A stretch of 64,000 nt of DNA from Curtobacterium sp. L6-1 (lineage in GTDB: Bacteria > Actinomycetota > Actinomycetes > Actinomycetales > Microbacteriaceae), in assembly GCF_018885305.1 (NCBI RefSeq), contig NZ_CP076544.1:1922001-1986000 (forward strand), in the 5' to 3' direction. Within the stretch, counting starts at the first letter, position 1. Every line of letters starts with the position of its first letter. This document shows, one piece after another, positions 1 to 9,443 of the stretch. The position numbers were made by a program, and so were the translations under genes. The notes under the pieces were generated by a model. That model was not told where the DNA came from and searched no databases. It worked only from the letters and a program-made list of their open reading frames with translations.

Positions 1-141
1 CCAGTGCTCGGCGTTGGCGCGGGCCCGGACCTCGTCCGGCTGCGCCACGGCGCGGAGTTCGGCGATGGAGGCGGGGCGGGCGTACCCGCGGCCCTGGCCG
101 AGGTCCGGCTCGCCGCCGTTCCCGCGGTCGTCGTCGGCCAT
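1..141 (-). CDS. N-terminal fragment, possible CDP-alcohol phosphatidyltransferase-family protein
   Basis: The first 47 codons of a leftward gene cut by the window edge. It starts with ATG at 141, only 5 nt after the stop of the glycosyltransferase upstream of it, so the two are almost certainly cotranscribed. The visible part begins MADDDRGNGG and ends with an RARANAEHW stretch. From memory, that stretch resembles the region just before the first membrane helix of actinobacterial CDP-alcohol phosphatidyltransferases that neighbour family 2 glycosyltransferases. No catalytic motif lies inside the window, so the family call is a weak inference. The reading frame itself is well supported by the spacing. 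Confidence 0.4.
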   Translation of the reverse strand, partial: MADDDRGNGGEPDLGQGRGYARPASIAELRAVAQPDEVRARANAEHW

Positions 142-146
142 GTCGG

Positions 147-1190
147 TCACCGTCCCGTGTGCGTGGTCAGATCGGAGGTCCGGGTGAGGAACCCGATGAT
201 GAAGCCGACGCCCCAGCCGACGTGGATGCACGGCAGCACGACGAGCAACCACGCCCGTGTGGCCGGCACCGACCGTCGGGACACCGCGAGGGCGCCGGTG
301 ACGACGAAGAGCAGGTAGACCGCGGGGACGGCGAACCCCGTCATCGCCCACGCGAGCGGGCTGCCGAGCGCGGCCCCGACGACGCCGACGAGTCCGGCGA
401 CCAGGCCGAGTGCGACCGCGACGACCATGAGCGGCGGGACGAAGTAGCGCAGCCCGTTGTTCGACGGGAAGCGGCGGGCGAGCTCACCCCGCCAGAGCCC
501 GGTGGCGACGAACTGCCGCACCAGCCGCTTCAGGCTCGGCCGGGGCCGGTACGTGACGACGAGCTCGGGGGTGAACCACACGGTCCCGCCCGTCGAGCGC
601 AGTCGCCGGTTGAGTTCCCAGTCCTGCCCGCGCTTGATGCCCTCGTCGAACAGCCCGACCGCGAACAGCCGCTCGCGACGGAACACCCCGAGGTAGGCGG
701 TCTCGGCCGGCCCGGCCTGCCCGCCGACGTGGTGCGGCGTCCCGCCGAGTCCGACCCGGCTGCCGTAGGCGAGCGCCACCGCCTGCTCGAACGGGGTGCG
801 CCCCTCGGCGCGCATGATGCCGCCGACGTTGTCGGCGCCGGACTCCTGCAGGGTTCGGACCGCGATCCGCGTGTAGTCGCGGGGCAGCACGCTGTGCGCG
901 TCGACACGGACGACGACGGGGTGCTCGGAGGCGCGAATCGCCACGTTGAGACCGGCCGGGGTCGACCCCACCGGGTTCTCGACTGCGCGGATGCGGGGGT
1001 CGGCGGCGCTCATCTCGGCGACGAGCTCGTTCGTGCCGTCGATCGAGGGTCCGAGGGCCAGGATGACCTCGAACGGCCCCTGGTAGTCCTGCTCGAGCAG
1101 GCTGCTCACCGCGGCACGGACCTCGGTCACCTCGTTGAGGACGGGCATGACGTAGGAGACACCCGGCAGGGCCTGTCCGTCGTGCTGCAT
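147..1190 (-). CDS. Family 2 glycosyltransferase with C-terminal membrane helices
   Basis: A 347-aa GT-A fold glycosyltransferase that would transfer a sugar from a nucleotide-sugar donor to an envelope polysaccharide or lipid acceptor at the inner face of the membrane. The N-terminus has the GT2 opening SYVMPVLNE. The donor/metal region is VVRVDAH around residues 93-99, and GQDWELNRRLR around 188-198 matches the ED/QDW catalytic motif. Three hydrophobic segments (about 250-276, 280-303 and 312-336) anchor the C-terminus, as in succinoglycan ExoA-type enzymes. An in-frame start 25 codons upstream exists, but ATG at 1190 is preceded by GAGG at good spacing and begins just before the conserved domain. 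The gene is followed after 5 nt by the next gene. The acceptor cannot be told from sequence. Confidence 0.85.
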   Translation of the reverse strand: MQHDGQALPGVSYVMPVLNEVTEVRAAVSSLLEQDYQGPFEVILALGPSIDGTNELVAEMSAADPRIRAVENPVGSTPAGLNVAIRASEHPVVVRVDAHSVLPRDYTRIAVRTLQESGADNVGGIMRAEGRTPFEQAVALAYGSRVGLGGTPHHVGGQAGPAETAYLGVFRRERLFAVGLFDEGIKRGQDWELNRRLRSTGGTVWFTPELVVTYRPRPSLKRLVRQFVATGLWRGELARRFPSNNGLRYFVPPLMVVAVALGLVAGLVGVVGAALGSPLAWAMTGFAVPAVYLLFVVTGALAVSRRSVPATRAWLLVVLPCIHVGWGVGFIIGFLTRTSDLTTHTGR

Positions 1191-1355
1191 GTGATCCTCG
1201 GGGTCCGGCGGGCGCGACGCGGCCCGTGGGACCGCCCCGCAGAGCGGACCGAGCCTATCAAGCACCCGCGATGGACACCTGGCCGGGCCCTGGGGCCGTC
1301 CGACGGCCCTCGGTCGCCGTGCCGCCGCCGCGCACGTCCGTCCCGGCCCCGGACG

Positions 1356-1396
1356 GACGGGAGGCCCGCCACCGGTCCGGTGGCGGGCCTCCCGTC
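1356..1396 (-). terminator. Perfect 18-bp hairpin after the HtrA-type protease gene
   Basis: The arms 1356-1373 and 1379-1396 are exactly complementary with a 5-nt loop, and lie 15 nt past the stop of the leftward protease gene. There is no long T tract, as is usual in high-GC actinobacteria. The stem contains GACGGGAGGC, the core shared with other terminators in this window. Confidence 0.85.
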
Positions 1397-1410
1397 GTGG
1401 GGTGTTCGGG

Positions 1411-3405
<1,995 letters not shown>

Positions 3406-3490
3406 GCTGGACGTGCTCCTTTCAAGCTCCTGCAGTCTTCCCCACCGACCTGGGCGGTCGTGATGGCGCAGCTGCGAGCTGGCCAAGCCG

Positions 3491-3496
3491 ATCGTA
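3491..3496 (-). promoter_or_regulatory. Candidate -10 element for the HtrA-type gene
   Basis: On the minus strand this reads TACGAT, matching TANNNT, about 85 nt upstream of the ATG. No convincing -35 hexamer is visible. The assignment is inference from position and consensus. Confidence 0.4.
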
Positions 3497-3576
3497 TGCG
3501 TCGGCTGTGAGCGCGGTCCGCGGATCGCCCGCGGAGGGTGCCGTGGGCCGCACCCGGCCGACCGCGGGGCGGACGC

Positions 3577-3582
3577 TAGGTT
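3577..3582 (+). promoter_or_regulatory. Candidate -10 element for the aminotransferase gene
   Basis: TAGGTT, matching TANNNT, lies 58 nt upstream of the ATG at 3641. It predicts a leader of about 50 nt that contains the ribosome binding site AGAGAGGGG. Confidence 0.45.
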
Positions 3583-3640
3583 GGGGGCCATCGCGCGCCG
3601 CGCCTCCCGGCCGGTGCCCCGACGCAGAGAGGGGTCGCCC

Positions 3641-4840
3641 ATGCGGCAGACCGGTCCGTGGCTGCGAGCCGCCGAGGGAGCCATGCTGCTCGGGCCCGAC
3701 GGGGTCCCCGCGCCGACCGTCTTCGCCGAGATGAGCGCCCTGGCGGCGGCCACCGGTGCGATCAACCTCGGGCAGGGGTTCCCGGACGAGGACGGCCCCG
3801 CCGAGGTGCTCGAGGCCGCCGTCGAGGCGATCCGCGCCGGCGTGAACCAGTACCCGCCGGGGCGTGGGACGCCGGACCTCCGCGCCGCGATCGCCGAGCA
3901 CCAGGCCCGGTGGTACGGGCTCGACGTCGACCCCGACCGTGAGGTCCTGGTCACCGCCGGCGCGACCGAGGCGCTGGCCGCCACGCTCCTGGCGCTGGTC
4001 GGACCGGGCGACCAGGTCGTCACCTTCGAGCCGTTCTACGACGCGTACGGCGCCCTGATCGGACTGACCGGCGCCGAACACGTCACGGTGCCCCTGCGCG
4101 CCCCGGACTTCCTGCCCGACGAGGCGGACCTGCGTGCCGCGTTCTCCGACCGCACCCGGGTCGTGCTCGTGAACACCCCGCACAACCCCACCGGACGGGT
4201 CCTGCCGCCGGAGGTCCTGGCGACCGTGGTCGAGCTGGCCGAACAGTACGACGCCGTGATCGTGACCGACGAGGTCTACGAGCACCTGGCGTTCGGCGGC
4301 ACCCACGTCCCGCCGGTGACCCTGCCGGGTGCTCGTGACCGGACCGTGTCGATCTCGAGCGCCGGCAAGACCTTCAACACGACGGGCTGGAAGATCGGCT
4401 GGCTGACGGCTCCGGCGGCGCTCGTCGAGGCGATCACCACCGTGAAGCAGTACCTGACCTTCGTCAACGGCGCGCCCTTCCAGCCGGCGATCGCGGCCGG
4501 GCTCCGGCTGCCCGACCCGGTGTTCGCCGGGATCGCCGCGGAGCTCGGGGCGAAGCAGGAGATCCTGGCCGACGGGCTGGCGGTCGCCGGGTTCGGCGTG
4601 CTGCGACCCGACGCGGGCTACTTCGTCATCGCGGACGCGGCACCGCTCGGACACGACGACGCTCGGGCGCTCTGCCTCGAGCTCCCGCGGTCGGTGGGCG
4701 TGGTGGGCATCCCGGTGTCGGCGTTCGTCCGGCCCGACCACGTCGACGGGTACCGGTCGCTCATCCGGTTCGCGTTCTGCAAGCGACGGTCCGTGCTCGA
4801 GGAGGCCGTGGTCCGGCTGGCGGGGCTGCGCGCGGCCTGA
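3641..4840 (+). CDS. Class I/II PLP-dependent aminotransferase
   Basis: A 399-aa fold-type I aminotransferase. The opening NLGQGFPDEDGP followed by NQYPPGRGTPDLR is the hallmark of the kynurenine/methionine/N-succinyldiaminopimelate aminotransferase group. NTPHNPTGRV and TDEVYEHL bind the cofactor, and Lys243 in SSAGKTFNTTGWK is the Schiff-base lysine. The C-terminal arginine motif lies in SLIRFAFCK. The start is ATG 3641, preceded by AGAGAGGGG; an upstream in-frame ATG at 3581 has no such site. It is divergent from the HtrA-type gene and convergent with the amidase gene. The substrate is uncertain. A separate dapC lies at 41.5 kb, so this copy more likely acts on aromatic amino acids, methionine or kynurenine. 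Confidence 0.88.
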   Translation: MRQTGPWLRAAEGAMLLGPDGVPAPTVFAEMSALAAATGAINLGQGFPDEDGPAEVLEAAVEAIRAGVNQYPPGRGTPDLRAAIAEHQARWYGLDVDPDREVLVTAGATEALAATLLALVGPGDQVVTFEPFYDAYGALIGLTGAEHVTVPLRAPDFLPDEADLRAAFSDRTRVVLVNTPHNPTGRVLPPEVLATVVELAEQYDAVIVTDEVYEHLAFGGTHVPPVTLPGARDRTVSISSAGKTFNTTGWKIGWLTAPAALVEAITTVKQYLTFVNGAPFQPAIAAGLRLPDPVFAGIAAELGAKQEILADGLAVAGFGVLRPDAGYFVIADAAPLGHDDARALCLELPRSVGVVGIPVSAFVRPDHVDGYRSLIRFAFCKRRSVLEEAVVRLAGLRAA

Positions 4841-4942
4841 GCGGACCGTCCACCCGACCAGCCGGGCCGCCTGCCGGCGGCACGGGTGGTTTCGGCACGG
4901 CTGCCGGCGGCTTGCGTACGGGCGGCCCGGGTCGCGACGGTC

Positions 4943-5022
4943 TGCGTGCCTGCGTGGCTGCGTGCCTGCGTGGCTGCGCGCCTGCGCGCCTGCGCGCGTG
5001 CGCGCGTGCGCGCGTGCGCGGT
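4943..5022 (+). repeat. Ten tandem 8-bp units (TGCGTGCC to TGCGCGCG)
   Basis: Ten consecutive octamers fill the space between two convergent genes. Units 1-4 alternate TGCGTGCC and TGCGTGGC, units 5-6 are TGCGCGCC, units 7-9 are TGCGCGCG and unit 10 is TGCGCGGT. The array drifts steadily to alternating purine-pyrimidine, which favours Z-DNA. A 10-bp inverted repeat (4862-4871 with 4921-4930) lies just before it. Confidence 0.9.
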
Positions 5023-5044
5023 CCCGCACTCGGCACCGTGCCCG

Positions 5045-5860
5045 TCAGGCGCGCCGGGTGATCCCGTACCGGCGCAGCGCGAGCGAGGGGTTCACCGAAC
5101 GCACCCGGTCGGTCGTCGTCGTGTCCACCGTCGTCACGAGCAGACCGGGGTCCGCGCCGAGCGCGGCGACCGCGGTGCCCGACGGGTCGACGGCGACGGA
5201 ACCGCCGATCCCGATCGGTGGCGCCTGGCCGACGCCGAGGACCCACACGGTGTTCTCGATCGCCCGAGCGGTCAGGAGCGTCCGCCAGTGGTGCTCCTTG
5301 CCCGGCCCGCGGACCCACTCGGCCGGCACGAGGACGACGTCCGCGGCCCCGTCTTCCGCAGCGGCGAGACGCCGGGTGACCTCCGGGAAGCGCAGGTCGT
5401 AACAGGTCTCGAGCCCCACCCGGACGCCGTCGACCACCACGACCGGCAGCTGGTCGGGATCCCCGGCCTCGATGCGGTCCGACTCGCGGGACCCGAACGC
5501 GTCGTACAGGTGCACCTTCCGGTACGACGTCAGGACCGCGCCAGAGGCGTCGATCGCCACGAGCGTGTTCCGGAACCGCTCAGGCGTCTCCCCCGCCTCG
5601 GCGACGCCGACCACGAGTGCGATGCCGGTGCTGCGGGCGATGCGTCGCAGCCCGGTGACGAACGGGCCGTCGAGCGGCTGGGCGGCGGCGACGAACCGGT
5701 CGTCGATGTCCGGGGTGAAGAAGGACGTGTACTCCGGCGTGACGAGCAGCCGGGCGCCGCAGGCCACCGCGTCCGCCGCAGCCGCACGGACGGTCTCGAG
5801 GTTCGTCGCCGGGTCGTCCACGGGCGCGAACTGCGCCGCCGCGATCGTCAGTGTCGTCAC
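5045..5860 (-). CDS. Carbon-nitrogen hydrolase of the nitrilase superfamily
   Basis: A 271-aa cytosolic amidase-type hydrolase. The catalytic triad is visible as Glu43 (TPEYTSFF), Lys115 (YRKVHLYD) and Cys153 (LETCYDLRFPE). This pattern fits the small omega-amidase/Nit branch, which releases ammonia from linear amides such as deaminated glutathione or 2-oxo-acid amides, rather than true nitrilases. Length is typical. The start is GTG 5860; it has no Shine-Dalgarno site but a TAGCCT -10 (5867-5872) ends 6 nt upstream, so the message is probably leaderless. The neighbouring aminotransferase is convergent, not in an operon, although transaminase plus omega-amidase is a known pathway pairing. The exact substrate is not deducible. 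Confidence 0.87.
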   Translation of the reverse strand: MTTLTIAAAQFAPVDDPATNLETVRAAAADAVACGARLLVTPEYTSFFTPDIDDRFVAAAQPLDGPFVTGLRRIARSTGIALVVGVAEAGETPERFRNTLVAIDASGAVLTSYRKVHLYDAFGSRESDRIEAGDPDQLPVVVVDGVRVGLETCYDLRFPEVTRRLAAAEDGAADVVLVPAEWVRGPGKEHHWRTLLTARAIENTVWVLGVGQAPPIGIGGSVAVDPSGTAVAALGADPGLLVTTVDTTTTDRVRSVNPSLALRRYGITRRA

Positions 5861-5875
5861 GGGGCCAGGCTAACC

Positions 5876-5980
5876 GGCGTCCGACTGACCCGCGTCGGAC
5901 TGGACGCGCCCGGGCTGACCGGAGTCGGACTGACCGCCGTCCGACTCGCCGCCATCCGACTCGCCGCCGTCCGGCTCGGT
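5876..5980 (+). repeat. Seven imperfect 15-bp tandem units
   Basis: Seven contiguous 15-mers related to GCCGTCCGACTCGCC fill the space between the amidase start and the tRNA terminator. Units 5-7 (from 5936) are nearly identical and the first four are more diverged. The array begins only 4 bp from the amidase -10 element, so copy number could alter upstream promoter sequence. I see no convincing gene in either strand of it. Confidence 0.85.
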
Positions 5981-6004
5981 TCCGCCGAACCGCCCAGGAC
6001 GCGA

Positions 6005-6036
6005 AGAAGCCCCGGTCCGTGAGGACCGGGGCTTCT
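6005..6036 (-). terminator. Terminator of tRNA-fMet
   Basis: A 14-bp perfect stem with loop GTGA lies 11 nt beyond the encoded CCA end of the leftward tRNA. It is the strongest simple hairpin near the tRNA and probably ends its short transcript. Confidence 0.85.
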
Positions 6037-6046
6037 CGTGTCGCGT

Positions 6047-6123
6047 TGGTTGCGGGGGCAGGATTTGAACCTACGACCTCTGGGTTATGAGCCCAGCGAG
6101 CTACCGAACTGCTCCACCCCGCG
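6047..6123 (-). tRNA. Initiator tRNA-fMet (anticodon CAU)
   Basis: A 77-nt cloverleaf with the 3' CCA encoded. Two initiator hallmarks are present: the unpaired C1-A72 at the acceptor end (CGCGGGG pairs with CCCCGC, then A) and three consecutive G-C pairs in the anticodon stem (GGG before CTCATAA, CCC after). The T loop is GTTCAAATC. It is therefore the formyl-methionine initiator, not the elongator tRNA-Met. It is a single tRNA with its own promoter and terminator. Confidence 0.97.
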
Positions 6124-6134
6124 GCACATGGAAA

Positions 6135-6163
6135 ACACTACACGGGATCGGGCGGGGTGCCAA
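6135..6163 (-). promoter_or_regulatory. Housekeeping sigma promoter of tRNA-fMet
   Basis: On the minus strand TTGGCA and TAGTGT are separated by exactly 17 nt, and the -10 ends 11 nt before the tRNA 5' end. This is the best classical promoter in the window. Its -35 overlaps the terminator hairpin of the upstream gene. Confidence 0.85.
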
Positions 6164-6180
6164 ATCGAGCACCCCGCCCG
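6149..6180 (-). terminator. Terminator of the UPF0182 gene, overlapping the tRNA promoter
   Basis: Arms 6149-6160 and 6169-6180 form a 12-bp stem with an 8-nt loop, 6 nt after the stop of the leftward membrane-protein gene. The loop and left arm contain the -35 and spacer of the tRNA promoter. Confidence 0.85.
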
Positions 6181-6186
6181 TCCGGA

Positions 6187-9100
6187 TCACCGGCCGGAGC
6201 CGCTGCCGCCCTCGGCTGCGATGGCGGCCTCGATGGCCTCCTGCAGCTGCTTGTCGGCCTCGGCCGCCGCCACCAGGTCGTTGTCGGCGTACGCCTGCTC
6301 ACGAGCCCGCAGCGCCTTGTCGGCGTCGGAGAGTGCCTGCTGGACGTCCGGGTCCGTGCTGCCCGAGGACGAGCCGCCCGTCGAGCCACCCGTCGAGCCG
6401 CCGGTCGCACCGCCGGTCGAGCCGCCCGTGGAGCTCTCCGACCCGGTGTCGCCCGAGCCCGAGCCGGAGCCCTCGGCGGCACCGGAGTCGCCGGCCGCCG
6501 CACCCGAGTTGCCGCCGAACAGCTCGTCGAGCGCCTGGTCGAGCGTGTCCTCGAACGCGATCTTGTCGCCGAAGGCCACGAGCACCTTCTGCAGCAGCGG
6601 GTACGAGCCGCTCGAGGTCGACTGCACGTACACCGGCTGGACGTAGAGGAACCCGCCACCGACCGGCAGGGTCAGCAGGTTGCCCTGCTTCACCGTGCTG
6701 TTGCCGCGCTTGAGGATGTTCAGCTCCTGCGACACCGTCGGGTCCGAGTTGAACAGGTTCTGCACCTGCGACGGCCCCGGGATGCTGTCGGTCTTCGGGA
6801 TCGTCAGCAGCGTGAGCTTGCCGTAGCCCTCGCCCTTCTTGCCCTTCCCGGCGCCGCTGGCGTCCGAGCCGACCGCCAGGTAGCCGGTCAGCACGTTCCG
6901 CGCGTTCGACGACGAGTTCTGCTTCGGGATGTACGTGCTGTACAGCGAGTACGCCGTCCCCGAGCCCGGCACCTTCATCGTCAGGTAGTACGGGTCCTGC
7001 TGGTCCGGGTTGGTCGCGGTGGTCTGCGTCCCGAGCGCGTTCGTGGTGGCGGCGTTCGTCCCCGAGGCGGATCCGGCCGAGTCGGAGTCGCCCGCGCTCG
7101 TCGAGGTCGAGGTCGGGTCGACCGGCGTCGTCCACGCGTCATCGCCCGAGTAGAACGAGTTCGCGTTGGTCACGTGGTACGTGCCGAGGATGCTCCGCTG
7201 GACCTTGAACAGGTCGGTCGGGTAGCGGACGTGCGCGAGGAGGTCGGCGCTCATCGCGGAGACCGGCTGGAGCGAGGTCGGGAAGACCTTCTGCCACGTC
7301 TTGAGCACCGGGTCCTTCGTGTCCCAGGCGTAGAGCGTGACCTTGCCCGTGTAGGCGTCGACCGTTGCCTTGACCGAGTTGCGGATGTAGTTCACCTGGT
7401 CGGTCCGGAAGCTGCCCGAGTCGGTGCCGTTGATGCTGTCGGTCATGCTCTGGCTCTGCGAGTACGGGTACGCGTTGCTCGTGGTGTAGCCGTCGACGAC
7501 CCACTTGATGCGGTTGTCGACGATCGCCGGGTAGGCGTCCTTGTCGAGCTTCAGGTACGGCGCGACCTTCTCGACGCGCTTGACCGGGTCGCGGTCGTAC
7601 AGGATCTGCGAGTCCGCGTTGACGGCGTTCGAGAGCAGGATCTGCTCGGACTGGAACTTCGCCGCGTAGACCAGGCGGTTGAAGAAGTTGCCGATCTTCG
7701 GGCCACCGTCGGCCGCGTAGGTCGTGGTGGCGTTGCCGTCGTTGTCGTCCGAGCCCGACGGGTAGTCGAGTTCGACGTCCTTCGTGCCCTTCGGTGCACC
7801 GACGATGGAGTACGCCGGCGAGTTCTCGCCGAAGTATACGCGCGGCTGGTACTTGCCGAGCGTGTCACCGGCCGGGATGCCCGACTCGATGAACACCGGC
7901 TTGCCGTCGGATGCGCGCTGGTTGCCGTAGGCCGCGACGACGCCGTAGCCGTGCGTGTAGACGAACGTGCGGTTGTACTGCGTGGCCGAGGCCCCGAGCC
8001 CCTCGAGGTCGATGTCGCGCACCGCCAGGACGGTGTCCTCTGTCTTGCCGTCCACCTGGTAGCGGTCGACGTCGAGCTGGTCCGGGAACTTGTAGTACTG
8101 CCGGTACTGCTGCAGCTGGCTGTACGTGTCCGCGACGATCTTCGGGTCGATGATGCGGATGTTCGCGGTGGTCTGGGCGTCCTCGGAGAGGGCACCGGAC
8201 GTCGCCGTGGTGGTGGCGTCGTAGTCCTGCTCCTTGACGCCGGCGACGTCGTAGGCGTCACGCGTGGCGTCGATGTTCCGCTGGATGAACGCGGACTCGA
8301 AGGACCGCTCGCTCGGTGCGACCTGCAGGCGCTGGACGATCCAGGGGTAGATGCCGCCGATGACGATGGCGGAGACCAGGAGCAGCCCGGTCCCGATGAT
8401 CGACACGCGCCACCGGCCGATGACCGCGGTCACGATGAACAGGATCGCCACGATCGCGGCGATGCCGGCCATGATCTCGCGGCCCGGGATGGTCGCGTTC
8501 ACCTCGGTGTACTGCGCACCGGTGATGAGCGAGTTGTCCTTGGTGAGCGCCGCGTACTGGTCGAGCCAGAGGCTCGCGGCCTGCAGCGCGATGTAGAGCC
8601 CGGCCGTGATCGCGAGCTGGATCCGCGCCGCCTTCGAGATCCGCACCTCGCGACCGCCGAAGCGGAGCGCGCCGTACAGGTACGTGGCGGCCAGGGCGGC
8701 GAGGCCGGCGATGAGCACGACGGCGGACGAGTACGCCACGACCGCGCGCCAGAACGGCAGCTCGAAGACGTAGAAGCCGATGTCGAGCCCGAACTGCGGG
8801 TCCGTCTTGCCGAACGGCGTCCGGTTGAAGTACTGGAGCACCATGCTCCAGCGCGGCGCCGTGGCCAGGCCGGCGAAGACGCCGAGCACCGCGGGGATGC
8901 CGAGCATCACGACGCGGCGCAGCGGTTCGATGACCTGCTGGTACCGGTCGAGCTGCGAGTTGAGCTTCGCGTAGACCGGACGGAACCGGAAGGCGAGCAC
9001 GATGCTCAACCAGACCGGGACCGCCATCCCCAGGAACCCGGCGACGAACATGGCCGTCCCGGCGAGCCACCGGGTGGTCAGGACGCGCTCGAACCCGAGC

Positions 9101-9237
9101 TGCGAGAACCACGCGTAGTCGGTGTAGAGGCTGGCGAAGATGAAGAAGCCGATCACCAGTGCGGCCAGCACGATGATCGTGACCACGATCGGGACACGCG
9201 GCGAGCGCCGTCCCGTGGTGGACGAGGTGTTCGTCAC
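6187..9237 (-). CDS. UPF0182 family multi-pass membrane protein
   Basis: A 1016-aa protein of the widespread but uncharacterised UPF0182 (COG1615) family. The N-terminal third carries about seven hydrophobic segments, the first at about 18-40 and followed by the family sequence YTDYAWFSQLGF. A very large soluble region follows and is probably extracytoplasmic. The C-terminal 100 residues are low complexity, with TGGSTGG repeats followed by a charged helix, and look like a wall-spanning or flexible tail. The start is GTG 9237, with GGAG about 11 nt upstream and a near-consensus promoter at 9301-9328. The homologue in M. tuberculosis is, from memory, Rv3193c, which also sits beside the PDZ protease gene found here. 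No enzymatic motif is recognisable. Confidence 0.9.
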   Translation of the reverse strand: MTNTSSTTGRRSPRVPIVVTIIVLAALVIGFFIFASLYTDYAWFSQLGFERVLTTRWLAGTAMFVAGFLGMAVPVWLSIVLAFRFRPVYAKLNSQLDRYQQVIEPLRRVVMLGIPAVLGVFAGLATAPRWSMVLQYFNRTPFGKTDPQFGLDIGFYVFELPFWRAVVAYSSAVVLIAGLAALAATYLYGALRFGGREVRISKAARIQLAITAGLYIALQAASLWLDQYAALTKDNSLITGAQYTEVNATIPGREIMAGIAAIVAILFIVTAVIGRWRVSIIGTGLLLVSAIVIGGIYPWIVQRLQVAPSERSFESAFIQRNIDATRDAYDVAGVKEQDYDATTTATSGALSEDAQTTANIRIIDPKIVADTYSQLQQYRQYYKFPDQLDVDRYQVDGKTEDTVLAVRDIDLEGLGASATQYNRTFVYTHGYGVVAAYGNQRASDGKPVFIESGIPAGDTLGKYQPRVYFGENSPAYSIVGAPKGTKDVELDYPSGSDDNDGNATTTYAADGGPKIGNFFNRLVYAAKFQSEQILLSNAVNADSQILYDRDPVKRVEKVAPYLKLDKDAYPAIVDNRIKWVVDGYTTSNAYPYSQSQSMTDSINGTDSGSFRTDQVNYIRNSVKATVDAYTGKVTLYAWDTKDPVLKTWQKVFPTSLQPVSAMSADLLAHVRYPTDLFKVQRSILGTYHVTNANSFYSGDDAWTTPVDPTSTSTSAGDSDSAGSASGTNAATTNALGTQTTATNPDQQDPYYLTMKVPGSGTAYSLYSTYIPKQNSSSNARNVLTGYLAVGSDASGAGKGKKGEGYGKLTLLTIPKTDSIPGPSQVQNLFNSDPTVSQELNILKRGNSTVKQGNLLTLPVGGGFLYVQPVYVQSTSSGSYPLLQKVLVAFGDKIAFEDTLDQALDELFGGNSGAAAGDSGAAEGSGSGSGDTGSESSTGGSTGGATGGSTGGSTGGSSSGSTDPDVQQALSDADKALRAREQAYADNDLVAAAEADKQLQEAIEAAIAAEGGSGSGR

Positions 9238-9300
9238 TTGTTGTGCTCCAGACGTGTCGGACCGGCGGCGCGCCGGCAGGCCGAGCCGTCAGTGGTGACG

Positions 9301-9328
9301 ATCCTATTCGTCCCGCCCGACAGTCAAC
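9301..9328 (-). promoter_or_regulatory. Promoter of the UPF0182 gene
   Basis: Minus-strand TTGACT and TAGGAT hexamers are separated by 15 nt (16 if the -35 is read one base upstream). Despite the short spacer both boxes are close to consensus, and they would start the transcript about 57 nt before the GTG. Confidence 0.6.
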
Positions 9329-9374
9329 CTGTGCCGCGTCTCAGGAACGGGCCCCGCGCCTCCCGTGCGGGCCG

Positions 9375-9401
9375 TGACGGCCTGGAGGCGCGCCTCCCGT
9401 C
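9375..9401 (-). terminator. Palindromic hairpin after the Lon-like PDZ gene
   Basis: A 14-bp perfect palindrome, GGAGGCGCGCCTCC (9384-9397), flanked by GACGG and CCGTC, lies about 45 nt past the stop of the leftward gene. It carries the GGAGGC/GCCTCC terminator core. Confidence 0.65.
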
Positions 9402-9443
9402 CGCCACGGGCGGAACCAGCCGGAGTGGTCGCTCAGCGTCGGG

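Noticed and set aside
3406..4023. In-frame 5' extension of the HtrA-type gene
   Set aside because: Would run antisense through the aminotransferase; ATG 3405 has a good ribosome site.
4943..5022. CRISPR-like array
   Set aside because: Units are 8 bp with no spacers, and no cas genes are present.
5876..5980. Pentapeptide-like repeat protein (LTAVR/LAAIR) read from the 15-bp array
   Set aside because: No start site or ribosome binding site, only seven units, and the surrounding frame is non-conserved.
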